DNA of 64,000 nt, from NCBI RefSeq assembly GCF_024362695.1, contig NC_065414.1, forward strand, positions 1,319,501 through 1,383,500, written 5' to 3'. The position numbers and the translations under genes were made by a program. The stretch comes from Pectinophora gossypiella (taxonomy: Eukaryota; Arthropoda; Insecta; Lepidoptera; Gelechiidae). The notes below the pieces were generated by a model that saw only the letters and a list, made by a program, of their open reading frames with translations, did not search any database and was not told where the DNA came from. Below are positions 9,260 through 19,630 of the stretch, one piece after another (position 1 is the stretch's first letter; each line of letters starts with the position of its first letter).

Positions 9260-9517
9260 AACAACAACTTACATCCAATTATATTGAAGTATAAACACCA
9301 CACTGCGCGCGCTGGCGGACCGGAGGGACTCACGGTTGCTGGCCCGATGGATACGACTGCACGCAGTCAAACAAATATAGTCTGCCGCCATCGGGGGTCC
9401 AACCGGCCTCGATTACTTATTTGTTACTAATACTAGATTTAAGTTTGTAATGTTACTAACAAATATGGATGTTTTTTTTATAAGTCCGAAATAAACTTTT
9501 ATTATTATTATTATTAT
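9260..9517 (+). mobile_element. Non-LTR 3' end with (ATT)n tail
   Basis: GC-rich sequence up to about 9410 gives way to an AT-rich 3' UTR and CGAAATAAACTTTTATTATT with further ATT repeats. This is the usual end of a Jockey/I/R1-group LINE copy. A SINE-A starts immediately after the tail. Confidence 0.6.
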
Positions 9518-9519
9518 AA

Positions 9520-9714
9520 AGGTCTCCGTGGTCTAGTGGTTAAGCGATAACCTCACTCATCACGGAGGTTCCAGGTTCGAATCCCGGTGAGAACATCTCC
9601 AAAATCACTTTGTGATTCCTATTTTGCTTGATTACCTGATAAGTAGTCGGCCCTGGCATTAGCAATAGTCGTTACATGAGTTATGTCCTTCGGGGCCTTT
9701 GGCGGCTCAATATA
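9520..9714 (+). mobile_element. SINE-A, internally deleted
   Basis: The tRNA-like head (GTGGTCTAGTGGTTAAGCG, GGTTCGAATCCCGGTGAG) is intact. The core hairpin is deleted, and the body resumes at GTCGTTACATGAG and stops at GGCGGCTCAATAT. Confidence 0.85.
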
Positions 9715-10065
9715 ACATATCACAGACCATTCACAGAACAAAGCGTAAAAAGAAACTGCAAAAAAAGTAATGAAAATAGTCCAACTATGTAAAATTGGGG
9801 CACGATAACAGCCATACGCCCCGGGCGACGCGTGCGCAGTTTCGACACTGAAATTCGATGCGATAAACACGCGCCAAAACATTTTGGGTCTATGTGAAGT
9901 TACTATAATATTTATGATTATGAGTAGGTGTGTCTATGGTTCAAATGCGTAATACTAATATCGATTCATTAGACCACTTCTTCAACACTCAATCAACGTG
10001 TTAGATTAAGCGGCGACCATACTTGAAGACTTTGATGAGAGTGGAAGAAGCGAAAACGGTGCGTG
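9715..10065. other. Unassigned stretch
   Basis: An 87-codon minus-strand frame at 9619-9882 overlaps the SINE and has no recognisable domain. A GC-rich patch with GGGCGACGCGTGCGC lies at about 9825. Confidence 0.35.
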
Positions 10066-10605
10066 TGGACGTGACTTATTGTTGATTTTCCGCAAATGAC
10101 ATTAACTACTTGGCCGGACAAATTGGGAGTGTTGAGGGCTCTCATCATCACTAATTTAAGAGCCACGCTCTTGTCGATGTAGCATCCTGCATGTTATTTT
10201 TTAGGGAAAAATAGAGCAGTGGTTTCCCTCTTGCCTTCTGCCCCGCAGTACGTCTGACGCGAATGGGACTGGCGCCCGGAGTACAAAAGGCCTAAAAGAA
10301 AAAGGTAGGAGTGAGGGCTCTCACCCGGTACAAAATTTAAGACAACAGGCCTGAGGGTACAAAGTTGGATTCAAACATCGGCTTAGGGCTTCGTCTGAGA
10401 GGATAATATTTGAAAGAATGACTCGACCCTAACGGAGTGATAGCGATAAGCGTTAAAGTTGATACTTCTTTCAAATAATATCTTCTCAGACGACCTCCTA
10501 AGCCGGGGTTTGCGCCCAACTGTGCACCTTCAGGCTTGTTGTGTTAAATTTTGTACCAAGTGACAGCCCCCAGCGTTCCCTATTTGGCCGCCACGGGATC
10601 GGTAT
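10066..10605. mobile_element. Two element-G copies in inverted orientation, one split by an insertion
   Basis: A G copy read from the T-side lies at 10066-10144 and continues at 10313-10443. A second G copy in the opposite orientation occupies 10447-10605. Together they make a large imperfect palindrome around 10445: CATCGGCTTAGGGCTTCGTC pairs with GACGACCTCCTAAGCCGGGG, and AGCGATAAGCGTTAAAG lies at the centre. Confidence 0.7.
10134..10323 (-). mobile_element. Short retroposon carrying an RTE-B-like 3' end
   Basis: An exact 11-bp duplication GAGGGCTCTCA (10134-10144 and 10313-10323) frames a 168-bp insert. On the minus strand it reads ACTCCGGGCGCCAGTCCC, a GGGAAACCACTGCTC block, then GCTACATCGACAAGAGCGTG and GCTCTTAAATTAGTGATGA. 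The last part is the RTE-B 3' end, but the rest is not RTE-B coding sequence. Confidence 0.7.
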
Positions 10606-10639
10606 CGCGGTCCTGACGCGAGCAGATAGGCGCATCACT

Positions 10640-10990
10640 ACATACTAAATACTGACATATTATAAGAATACAAACACACACACATACACGAATACCTTTT
10701 ATTTTATTTAGTTTTTTTATTAAAAATATATTTTACTTTTCAGCACGTTCATTTAAAATATGTACTTACTTAGAAAATTACAAAATGTGCTTAGACTACG
10801 TGTCCATTTTTTGTTTAATGTGTTACCTGATTACCTTACCGGTTTCAACTTGAAATCAGTGTCATAGTCTAGGCTATGGCATTATGCTGAGGTGGAACCG
10901 TTTCGGCATACATTCATAATTGTATTATTTTGTGTTAATATGTTAAAACAATAAGTATGTCGAATAAATATTTTTTTCTTTATTCTTTCT
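10640..10990 (+). mobile_element. Non-LTR 3' UTR with CTTT-rich tail
   Basis: GGCATTATGCTGAGGTGG, AATAAGTATGTCGAATAAAT and a TTTCTTTATTCTTTC tail form a LINE-like 3' end with a polyadenylation-type AATAAA. No ORF is preserved. Confidence 0.5.
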
Positions 10991-11267
10991 TTTTTTCATC
11001 ATCATAGATATTGCATAAACTTCATTGATAATTTGCAATCAACAACAGCATCAAGGTCTTTTCAAGCACATTTCACACCTCATCTCATATACCAACCGGT
11101 ATCATCCGTCTTCAACTCAAGCCGGTATACCAACAGGTAAAAATTGAGTGTAATTATAAAATGATGACGCTTTCATCGTTAAAGTTAATTTTCAATTTCC
11201 AAAAACAGCTGAGATACGCTCGCCAGGTACTGGTGAACGCAAATGTGGTTGAGGATTAAGGATTTTT

Positions 11268-11690
11268 CACCTTAAGGTTGCCTGGCAGAAATTGCTGTTT
11301 AGCAATAAGGCCGCCTATTTTGCTTATTTTTATTCGTATGTTTCATCATCATCAGCCCATTAACGTCCCCACTGCTGGGGCACGGACGTTCCCTATGGAT
11401 GGATAGGGAGATCGGGCCTTAAACCACCACGCGGGCCCAGTGCGGATTGGTGGTTATTAACGACTCCTAATGCAGCCGGGACCAACGGCTTAACGTGCCT
11501 TCCGAAGCACGGAGGAGCTCGAGATGAAAACTTTTTTTTTTGTGGTCACCCATTCTATGACCGGCCTTTGCGAAAGTTGCTTAACTTCAACAATCGCGCG
11601 ACCGAGCGCGTTTACCGCTGCGCCACCGAGCTCCTCAATATTTATGTCCTATGTATATGTCGTTGTGCAATGAAGTATTATTAATTGATT
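11268..11690 (+). mobile_element. LINE 3' tail of family S, split by SINE-C
   Basis: CTTAAGGTTGCCTGGCAGAA and GCAATAAGGCCGCCTATTTT (11268-11343) continue after the SINE as GTCGTTGTGCAATGAAGTAT (11658-11677). This matches the continuous copy at 6297-6428. Confidence 0.7.
11344..11637 (-). mobile_element. SINE-C, full length, nested in a LINE tail
   Basis: On the minus strand it has the complete SINE-C order: GAGGAGCTCGGTGGCGCAGC, 5S-like GTTGAAGTTAAGCAAC and GGTCATAGAATGGGTGACCA, the shared core, the body and a GATGATGATG tail. Confidence 0.9.
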
Positions 11691-11749
11691 TTTTATTCTA
11701 CCTCTAAGTTTCACCACAATCTCACGGTAATAAGATGATGCTTACCTAA

Positions 11750-11912
11750 TCTTCTTCTATCGTGTGGGGTATGAGGTGGATTACCTACCTCATCAATCCT
11801 GGTGTCAGGGTTACTATTGAGCCGCCAAAGGCCCCTGACATGACTCATGTCTCTCACTCACATACATCAGTAAGTAGTAACCAGGACCAACGGCTTAACG
11901 TGCCTTCCGAAC
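11750..11912 (-). mobile_element. SINE-A, 5'-truncated
   Basis: In minus orientation it shows the terminal TTCTTCTATCGTGTGG, the body GGGGCCTTTGGCGGCTC and the core CGGAAGGCACGTTAAGCCG. It is truncated inside the core. Confidence 0.85.
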
Positions 11913-13424
11913 CCTATCCGTCCACTGCTTGCTTCCTTCCTGTTCGTTCCAAAATACCCATCATATAGGGACTTACTATGTATGCAAAGTCTATACAAGG
12001 AGTAACCTATCTCAAACACGCAGACGCAGACATCCAAACTCAATTAGAAAAAAAAATACTTCCCAGAAAAAGGTCCCATTTACCCCAATCAAAAGAATTC
12101 CGGTTTCGACTTACCAAAGCCTTTTAAGGTTATAAACGTAAACAACGCTTTCCCGCATGCGCCTGCGCCGCTGTCATAACCGCGCGAACTTGACGCACCT
12201 GACGCCACGCCCTGCGATTATCGGCGCATAATCATATAAATCACGAATAATTTACCCCGTTTTATAATACTTTTTTGAGCAACTGTAAGGAAAAATTTAC
12301 TGAGTATAAAGCTCTCAAAGTTATTTTTGTTTTTTGTTATTCTAGGCTTGTAAGTCTGTCATCAGGTTAGAAATTTATGGGGTAGATTTTATATTATATC
12401 GGTAATTTACTAGTCGAGGATAGTTTTTTTTTTTTGAGCCGGTTGTAAGTACCTATTACCTACAGACAACTTAAGACAATGTTATTATAACTTAAGGAGA
12501 CTAAATTTAAGGAAATACACTTTATGATGATCTTAAAGTACCAGCCCATCACATTTAACAATTATCAGAAGTTAGGCAGGACATAGGACCTCAGTGAATT
12601 TTAAGATTAAAATCGATCACTTCATATCTGGCCCGCGTGCGACTTTACACTTTTTATATTATTATTTTTTTTATATTTACTCGCCTAACTGGTTACATGA
12701 GAATGGGCCAGTTTACTCTCATCAAAGAATGGAGTGATGATTTCGTTCTAAATGGTCTAAATTATATTTTCTGCGCTTCATTCTTCATTCCAAGTCAACT
12801 TTACTAGCCCAGTTTTCTGAAACCTTCAAAGCGACTACAAAAAATATAAAAAGTCTAAAGTCGCCCACAGGTCATATATAAAGTGGGCGACTTGCCACCT
12901 AATCCTTAACGTTGCTTAAAAGTTAATCGGTATTCGCTAAAATAAATCTTTAAACTTTTGTCCTAAAAATATAAAATTAAGCTTCTTAGCATTTATATTA
13001 TATAAACAACAACGATTCATACTTAGAAATATAAATAGAAATGTTTTATTGCGACCATGTGTTCGTACAAATTGTGGTGTTATAAAATACAGAAGTAAAT
13101 ATTATAGTATCAACATGGACCCGGTAAGGGCACTGCAACAGGTAGAGAGGACAACATACTTAATTATTATTTATCATACTTCCTATATTTTAACAATATT
13201 ATTGCACTTATATTTTAAGGATTAGTGACTATCTCAAAAGAAGTTGATAAATATATACCTATTGGCGCTACCTATTATAAATAATTAATAAAATGTATAT
13301 GAAATGAAGCAAATCCACTTAAAATGCAAAATGAATTATTAGTCATATCCTTTGAGCTATAAGAATCAATAACAAGTATAACTTGCACTAATTGTTAATA
13401 CCATACTTAGTTAATTGTGTCATT
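11913..13424. other. Unassigned AT-rich stretch with a small GC-rich patch
   Basis: No gene. A GC-rich patch at about 12150-12225 (CCCGCATGCGCCTGCGCCGC) contains an NRF1-like palindrome and could be a promoter remnant, but no initiator or exon is visible nearby. The rest is AT-rich with T-runs. Confidence 0.4.
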
Positions 13425-13640
13425 TACCAACGTCACAAGAGTTTGAAATGTAATAAATATAAAACAAGATTTGAACTTGAACACTCTCGATATAATCTCG
13501 TGTGGTTTACGAAGGAGTGCAGCTTTATAACCTTCTACCCACTGAGATTAAAAATGCTAAAACTCCAAATATCTTTAAAAAGGCATTAAAAGCCCACATT
13601 ATTAATGGTTTTAATCGTAGTGTGAATCTTGTTTTGGTGG
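13425..13640 (+). pseudogene. LINE reverse-transcriptase C-terminal fragment
   Basis: The frame starting at 13502 reads YEGVQLYNLLPTEIKNAKT then FKKALKAHI. This is the usual end of Jockey/CR1-group LINE proteins (pattern xLYNxLPxEIKN...FKxxLKxxL). The preceding TRFELEHSRYN is in another frame, so there is a frameshift near 13500. Confidence 0.65.
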
Positions 13641-13897
13641 TGGATAGAACAATGAAAGTGTCAACGCATATGTACAGGTACCTACTTATTAGTATAGAAG
13701 TCTCGGAATATTATTTAAGTACCTACCTACCTTAGTCCAATTCCAATGTTGTTTAAACTACTATATGAAATTGATTGTTTCTCAGTAAGCGAATCAAATG
13801 TATTCTTTTGAGAAATAAAGTATCTTAAAACCTTATAATATGCATAAATAAATCAATATCTATAAATAAACTCATGCGCGTTATACAGTGATTCGAT

Positions 13898-14000
13898 CGT
13901 GATTGATCCGTGCTTCGGAGGGCTCATTAAACAGCCGCTTTCGGTTACTATTGACTTAAGTAAGTCTTCTTCTATCATAAAAGAAGACTTAAGTAAGTAC
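13898..14000 (+). mobile_element. SINE core fragment with a 20-bp insertion
   Basis: CCGTGCTTCGGAGGGCTC and CCGCTTTCGGTTACTATTGA are SINE-A core remnants. Next, GACTTAAGTAAGT occurs twice (13953-13965 and 13986-13998) around a 20-bp segment starting CTTCTTCTATC, which equals the antisense SINE-A 3' terminus. Confidence 0.55.
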
Positions 14001-14262
14001 GTCTTTTTTTTGACGTCTCTTTTCTATTGTCACACCCGGGACACTCTATACCAAATGGTGCCGCAGATGGCATTAAATACTTGGCCGGACAAATGGGGAG
14101 CGATGAAGGCTCTCACCCGGTACAACGTTTAAAACAACAGGCCTGAGAGTGCCCAGTTGGGCGCGAACCTCGGCTCAGAGCGTCGTCTGAGAGGGAAAAT
14201 ATTTGAAAGAATTAATCGACCCTAGTGGGTCGATAGCGATAAGCGCTGCTGTAAGTAGCTGG
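14001..14262 (-). mobile_element. Element G copy
   Basis: After a T-run: GCCGCAGATGGCATTAAATA, CTTGGCCGGACAAATGGGGA, CCCAGTTGGGCGCGAACC, GAATTAATCGACCCTAGTGG and GCGATAAGCGCTG. Together with 49254-49517 it is one of the two longest copies. It has a local rearrangement near 14010-14050. Confidence 0.7.
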
Positions 14263-14274
14263 GGTAAGTATACA

Positions 14275-14360
14275 GTCGTTACATGAGCCATGTGGGCCTT
14301 TGTGAGGTTGCTGAGGTTAGTCATTCACCTCACAACCCACACGATAGAAGACAACAACGA
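14275..14360 (+). mobile_element. SINE-A 3' fragment
   Basis: GTCGTTACATGAGCCATGTG, a shortened middle, then CCTCACAACCCACACGATAG. The internal CAGGGG...TAACCCTG block is missing. Confidence 0.8.
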
Positions 14361-14394
14361 ACTTTAGCTTTTTTTATTTTAATGTTAGGAGAAC

Positions 14395-14635
14395 GCATGA
14401 TTTGCATCGTAATAGCCTTGGTTCGAATCCCAGCTCGGGTTTTAAACCACTGAATTCAACTTTATAAGTTTGAATTCATATTTGGATCACAGATAATTGA
14501 TATCACGTGGTTTCCAGCATTTGTGCCCGGTTAATGGCGAGGGGCTCCCCCATATTATATGGCGAGGAATGGGTATACTAAACACCTCTGCCTACCCCTT
14601 TGGGGATACAGGCGCGAAGCTATGTTATGTTTACC
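14395..14635 (+). mobile_element. SINE-E
   Basis: A B-box-like GGTTCGAATCCCAGCTCGGG is followed by the SINE-E body: TTTGGATCACAGATAATTGA, TATCACGTGGTTTCCAGCAT, CTCTGCCTACCCCTTTGGGG and a TATGTTATG tail. Minus-strand copies at 51.1 kb and 57.0-58.1 kb have the same order. Confidence 0.8.
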
Positions 14636-14911
14636 ATTTAACCCTTTCACGGGCAGAGACCATGGGACATTGATGGTTCATAATAGATAGTATGACACCT
14701 TCGAATCGGAACGTCATTAGACGTTCTGTACTTGAAAGTGTTAAATAGGTTTTCAACTGTTGCTTCAAGGTTTGTCTACTAAGTACATATGGCTCCTAAT
14801 TGCATGTAATCTAGTTTAAGTTACAAAGTAATAAATAACCCGTGTTGACAGCTTGACAAACTATGACCGCAGTCAGAGGACATAGTCATGCTTGTATAGA
14901 GGTAATTATTT

Positions 14912-15235
14912 CAAATATTCAGATTCAAATTCAAATTCAAAAATATCTTTATTCAGTAGGTAACATTGTAGTTACACTTTGAGTCGTCAATTTTACATAA
15001 CGAACGTCTCATCCGCCTAAAACTACTGCAGCTTCTCACAACCTGTATAGCCGGGGAAAAGAAGCTGCAAGAAAAACCACGGCACAGGGCCCTAGACGTT
15101 CTTTAAAAAAAAATACTTAAACATAAAATATTGGTATACAATTGAGTAATTTAGCTGCCTAATATCAGTTCTCAGACAGTTAATCCCATGCATTTATATC
15201 TTCTAAATAATCACTAACTTTATAATAACCTTTTT
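14912..15235 (-). mobile_element. LINE 3' end of family R
   Basis: The AAATTC-rich tail and AAAAATATCTTTATTCAGTA start the plus-strand view. GCAGCTTCTCACAACCTGTA, AGCCGGGGAAAAGAAGCTGC and CAGGGCCCTAGACGTTCTTT follow. In minus orientation it ends ...AATAAAGATATTTTTGAA, a normal LINE end with a polyadenylation-like signal. Copies recur at 16.9, 28.7, 43.4, 56.8 and 60.1 kb. Confidence 0.8.
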
Positions 15236-15294
15236 TGTAAAGTTTTTATTTAACTACTGAAAAAACTCAAACTTCACTTAAACTCAAATTCAAA

Positions 15295-15385
15295 AACTCA
15301 TTGGTGCAAGTCCGGTACCGGGGTTCGAAACGGCGCTCCCCGTTTGAGAAGCAAGCCGACGTACCACAGAACCACAAGTGACTTA
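15295..15385 (-). mobile_element. SINE-F head
   Basis: On the minus strand: TGTGGTTCTGTGGTACGTCG (A-box region), then TTTCGAACCCCGGTACCGG (B box) and ACTTGCACCAAT. The full element is seen at 35583-35880. Confidence 0.75.
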
Positions 15386-15867
15386 AAAAAAAATTAATTA
15401 CATTTATCTACTTAATTACGAATTTAGAACGTTTTTTTTAATTATAGCGCTATATTTTGGTCCAACGCTTTACTTCCTCACAACATCACAGAACTCGATC
15501 ATATAACATGAATCTTTTTCTTAATACCTTTACTGACAGCGTTAAAACCAACGCACAAATCTTGTCCGATCCAGATAAAACTGGTTAACGGGATCGTAAA
15601 TAACCCTTCAAAGGGCACCTCAACGGTACAAGAGAACTATTTGATAATAGCCAATTCGGTCCTTAGTACTCGAACAGACTTCCTTTCTCATCGCAACAGG
15701 ATCGTTGGTGGAATCCTGATATATCCGGACCTCGCTGGTGATGATGACCCGTGCAATGTTAAGGTGACGATTTGTGACATTCGAGAATGAAATGGATGTG
15801 GCATTCGAAATGTGAAGTATTTCTTGGGATAGAGGATAAGGGAGTATTTTACATTGAAGGCTTAGTC
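15386..15867. other. Unassigned stretch
   Basis: No gene or recurring repeat recognised. Confidence 0.4.
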
Positions 15868-15955
15868 AAGATGAACTAAATACCCACACGAGCTTACTGT
15901 TAGACCAACGTGGTAGATAGATCTTTAGCCGTATCGCTGTCAATAATGTTCGCGC
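15868..15955 (-). mobile_element. SINE-F body fragment
   Basis: Antisense of the SINE-F body: AGATGAACTAAATACCCACA, CGAGCTTACTGTTAGACCAA and a degenerate GCCGTATCGCTGTCAATAAT. Confidence 0.7.
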
Positions 15956-16084
15956 TAACTATGTCAGTGAAGCCTTTTAAGATACTTAAATAATTAGCTT
16001 TATTTTGTTCTCTATTAATCGTCAGTACCTAAAACGTGTTCTTGTAAAGAAAACGTTCCGCATAATTTCCCAATCTATTTGTAG

Positions 16085-16365
16085 AAATCACATACATACA
16101 TACATAAACTCACGCCCGTAATCCCTAATGGGGTGGGCAGAGCCACAAGCAATCAAAGACAACTTGCAGCCACTGTTGATACGATGTCGTAAGCTGGATA
16201 TGATGAACCTTATAGGTGATAAGGGATCAGCCTATCGCCCATAACATTAGTCCATCATGTTAGAGGACACAATCCCTCTGTCGGTTTATACGACATGACC
16301 GGGAAGACAAGCAGCTGAACGTTTTCTATGTTTTTTATTTGCTCCCAGAACAGCATAGAAGCAGA
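16085..16365 (+). repeat. Repeat-O copy
   Basis: CATACATACATAAACTCACG, GGGGTGGGCAGAGCCACAAG, ACTTGCAGCCACTGTTGATA and CGATGTCGTAAGCTGGATAT lead to GGACACAATCCCTCTGTCGG and TTTTTTATTTGCTCCCAG. It is shared with the tandem pair at 55.4-55.9 kb (antisense). The CATA-rich end suggests a retroposon tail. Class unknown. Confidence 0.6.
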
Positions 16366-16709
16366 AGCAAAAGTGTAGAAATCACATGATGGTCAAAACT
16401 AAGTCTATTACAACTAGTTGTTATCTTGGCTCGGATGGCATTCACAATTTTCCTGGAACCAACTAGGATCTCATATCGGAGTTTAAAAGGCCTTCTCCAT
16501 CCTTTCGTACACCAAAGGTATCTGCAACGCGGAAGTGGGCAGTTTACAACCATAATTGCCATGTGATAACTCGTGACCCGGTCACATGGATGTAGTTAAC
16601 CAACGAATGATGACCAGGCCTTGACCTACCAGCTGGCATTATGCATTGTATCATTAGCCAAACTGAAATTTCCGGGGTCGATGAACTCCTCTTTGATGTT
16701 GAGATACCC
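16366..16709. other. Unassigned stretch
   Basis: No gene recognised. The minus-strand frames here cross into MITE-I and are not supported. Confidence 0.35.
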
Positions 16710-16865
16710 GGGGGGTTAAAGTGGCCACATCGAAGAAATTCATCTAAGAAAGCAAGCCATTTGACATTTGCGCATATAAAAGTAAGTGCGCAATGCAAAC
16801 AAATGTCAAATCGCAATATTGCTTTCTTAGATGAATTGCTTCGATGTGGCCATTTTAACCCCCCT
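16710..16865. mobile_element. MITE-I, palindromic
   Basis: Near-perfect inverted arms: GGGGGGTTAAAGTGGCCACA at the left and TGTGGCCATTTTAACCCCCC at the right. AATTCATCTAAGAAAGCAA pairs with TTGCTTTCTTAGATGAATT. The whole 156 bp can fold into one hairpin. A second copy lies at 58519-58643. Confidence 0.85.
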
Positions 16866-16914
16866 GATAGTTTTCAGACTATATTTTCTTTCAAACGTTT
16901 GAGTAAATTCTTAG

Positions 16915-17111
16915 CAAATTCAAGTTCTAAAGTATCGTTGTTGAATTGGTAACATAGTTACACTTTGACTCTTAATTTTTCAGATATCGAACGTTTCATT
17001 ACTCTAAAACTACTGCAGCTTCTCACAACCTGCACAGTCAAGGAAAAGTAGCTGCAATAAAAACCTCGGCATACGGCCCTAAGACGTTCTTAAAAAACAA
17101 AAAAAAACTTT
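16915..17111 (-). mobile_element. LINE 3' end of family R
   Basis: GGTAACATAGTTACACTTTG, CTAAAACTACTGCAGCTTCT, CACAACCTGCACAG and AAGACGTTCTT match the R family with substitutions. Confidence 0.75.
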
Positions 17112-17289
17112 TTTTCACAAATGTGTGATATCAGTTTTAGCATTTTCTTTTTTATTATTTTCGACGTAGTTCCTATTGTCAGGAGTTTTACAATATTTGA
17201 TTACCCTTTATGGATCCTATAAACAGTTTAGTTTCAGTAATAACCCCTATTTTTAAACTTATATGTTAAATGTTAATATTTATATCTAC

Positions 17290-17762
17290 TAAGATTACAG
17301 AATAAGAAGCATGAAAGTAGGATCAATGCCGTAGAAATGAGGTCTTTGCGTAGCATCTGCGGTATGAAGTTGAGTGATAGAGTGAGAAACAGTGTGATAA
17401 GACAGAGATGTAGTGTAAAAGACGATATAGTGACTAAGATTGAGAAGGGAATGTTAGGTTGGTTTGGACACGTAGAGCGGATGAAGGATAATAGAATTGC
17501 AAAAGCGGTATATAAAGCGAAAGTTGATGGTAGGGCTGACAGAGGAAGACCGAGAAGAACTTATGATGACCAAATTGGAGATGTCCTTAGAAAAGGTTTA
17601 ATACGATCTACTCTGAACCGGCGTGCGTGTATGAAGCGATTGATGAATGTGGAGGAAGCAAGAGAAGTGTGTCAGGATCGAAGCAAATGGAATTCTATAG
17701 TCTCTGCTTACCCCGGTGGGAAATACGCGTGAGTTTATATATGTGTGTATGTAAGATTACAG
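17290..17762 (+). pseudogene. RTE-A LINE, C-terminal coding region, 5'-truncated, with TSD
   Basis: An 11-bp duplication TAAGATTACAG (17290-17300 and 17752-17762) flanks a 451-bp insert. The frame is open from about 17302 (KKHESRINAVEMRSLRSICG) through 17732. It reads GMLGWFGHVERM, then DRGRPRRTYDDQI and a basic C-terminus ending SAYPGGKYA. The GHVxRM...GRPRxxxxDQI pattern is the extension found after the reverse-transcriptase domain in RTE-clade LINEs. The insert ends in a TATG/TGTA microsatellite. There is no promoter or catalytic domain, so it is not functional. Antisense pieces of the same family lie at 7690-8215 and 23668-23897, and a short copy at 58978-59129. Confidence 0.9.
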
Positions 17763-17941
17763 CGAATTAATATTACCATAAGTATAGACCAGTGTAGGTA
17801 CTTGCTGTCTAACCTTATTCACAATTTGATGTAACCTTTGCAAGCATAATGTGCATCGGCGAACATCTCCGACGCGCTACAGAAGCGAGGGATTGCGAAG
17901 ACTCGTAAAAGACCTACCTGTGATGGACACTTCGCGGAAAA

Positions 17942-18285
17942 TAAACAAAAATATTAGCCTCCTCCTCTCCTCTTATAAAATAACAGCCTGTAACAGTGGT
18001 CTAGTGGTTAGAGCGTTAGGCTCACGATCTGCAGGTCCAGGTTCGATTCCCGATGGGGACATTGTCTAAATCACTTTGTGAGACTGTCCTTTGTTTGGTA
18101 AGGAATTAACAGGCTTGAATCGCCTGATTGTCTGAAAAAATAAGTTGATTCCGTGCTTCGGAAGGCACGTTAAGCCGTGGGTCCCGACTATTAGCCGTAA
18201 AAATGCATACCCCCTACAGTTACTTGAGGGGAGGCCGGTGGCCAGCAGTGAGACGTATATAGGCTATTTATGTTAAACAAAAATA
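17942..18285 (+). mobile_element. SINE-B, near full length, with TSD
   Basis: The head (GTGGTCTAGTGGTTAGAGCG, GGTTCGATTCCCGATGGGG) and core (CCGTGCTTCGGAAGGCACG) are intact. The body has lost the segment between CCGTAAAAA and the final CCCCCTACAG. The 12-bp TSD TAAACAAAAATA lies at 17942-17953 and 18274-18285, leaving about 35 bp of extra leader before the head. Confidence 0.8.
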
Positions 18286-18795
18286 GTTTCAAAAGGCTGA
18301 CTATATTCATTGATGTCATGCTTGCTTTATGTGTCGTAGTGAAACAAATGAACGATATTAATCATTTCTGGCTGTCTGTCATTATGCATTGACATGATTT
18401 CCAAAAGCGCAATCTTGAAACATAACATCTAAAAGTATACTAAGAAGAACAATCAACGTCATTGCACCTCAGTCACTGAAGGGCAATCAAATCCACCTAA
18501 ATGACATCTGCAGGGCCTGTTCAAATGTGACCCTTGTTATGGATACCACCGAAATCTGGCCCACCTGGTCTCATCTCGTTGTAGCTAGCTCTACACGTGG
18601 TCTTCAATGACTCAAATGACTTGCGGACATCATCAGTCAACAGCTGTCAAACAAGCAATCATGTAAGGAGGTTTGTAAGTCTTCGGATTTGTGGTGCATT
18701 ATTTAATGAGATACTTTCCAAGGAACGTTCCTCTAAATCAATAGATGACGCTGTACAGCTTTTTCTTCGTTTAACCTTCTAATTTAAAATAAGAA
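18286..18795. other. Unassigned stretch
   Basis: A 61-codon plus-strand frame ends at 18782, just before a LINE-like tail in the opposite orientation. It has no recognisable family. Confidence 0.35.
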
Positions 18796-18905
18796 TAAGA
18801 ATAGAATAACTTTATTCCCAAAACAGTGAAGGTTACAAAAGCATTTACATAAATTAAGATTAACAATTTATGTCTAGTAGCTAACACTGCCCAGGGAGAT
18901 GGGAC
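18796..18905 (-). mobile_element. Probable LINE 3' tail
   Basis: AATAAGAATAAGAATAGAAT then AACTTTATTCCCAAAACAGT reads on the minus strand as a 3' end with AATAAAGTT and a simple-repeat tail. No ORF follows. Confidence 0.45.
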
Positions 18906-19039
18906 TGTGTCAGCATATTGTTTCTAAGAGTATGGTACGAGTACCCACTCTCACCAACACTGATATTCTGCCAGTACCCAAATTACGCTTCTCAATTAGT
19001 AATAAATGAATTGAACGTGCCAAAAAAAAAATTCATCGA

Positions 19040-19560
19040 TAACAGACATGTGCATCTTTTATCTTTGTTTTTGGGTATAAATGATGACCCTTTTTATTAC
19101 ACACAGTCACAATTACATCTTCCTCCCATTATTATTCTGATCAAAATGCAAAATTCAAAAGAGAAGCAATATACCTCTAGGTAGCAACATGATCACACTT
19201 TCTCTCTCTCTCTCTGTCGGTGGAGTAATCGCCTTCATTACTCCATAGATAGGGCGTGTAGAACGGTGGTTGCCCCAATCGCCTTCCGTTCTGCAGTACA
19301 CCGACCAATTTCTCAATCGGTGATGTTCCAGCTAGAGCCCTACCAGAAATAATCACACCAGATCAATTATGTGATCCAAATATCAAGCAACAATTATTTT
19401 TATGTCTGCTTCTCCCATTACATTGTAATTTAGAATAATGAGAAAATGGGTAATTATGACATTTAAACTGAACAACGCGGTCTATATTGGTTTTGGTAAA
19501 CGTAGCCTCGAAAGTCCCACATTGGGATAGGTATGGAACATCTAGAAAAATCGACATTTC
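19040..19560 (+). repeat. Repeat-Q copy interrupted at 19198-19345
   Basis: ATTATTCTGATCAAAATGCA, AGGTAGCAACATGATCAC and later CAGATCAATTATGTGATCCA, AATAATGAGAAAATGGGTAA also occur at 55935-56500. The interrupting segment starts with a CT-run and GTCGGTGGAGTAATCGCC, which equals the antisense RTE-B terminus. ATCACAC at both junctions may be a short TSD. Confidence 0.6.
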
Positions 19561-19630
19561 GGGATTTTCGGGAGATATATGACTGATGCAATTCTTGATT
19601 TTGATTTTGAAAGTATATCAAATAAGTATA

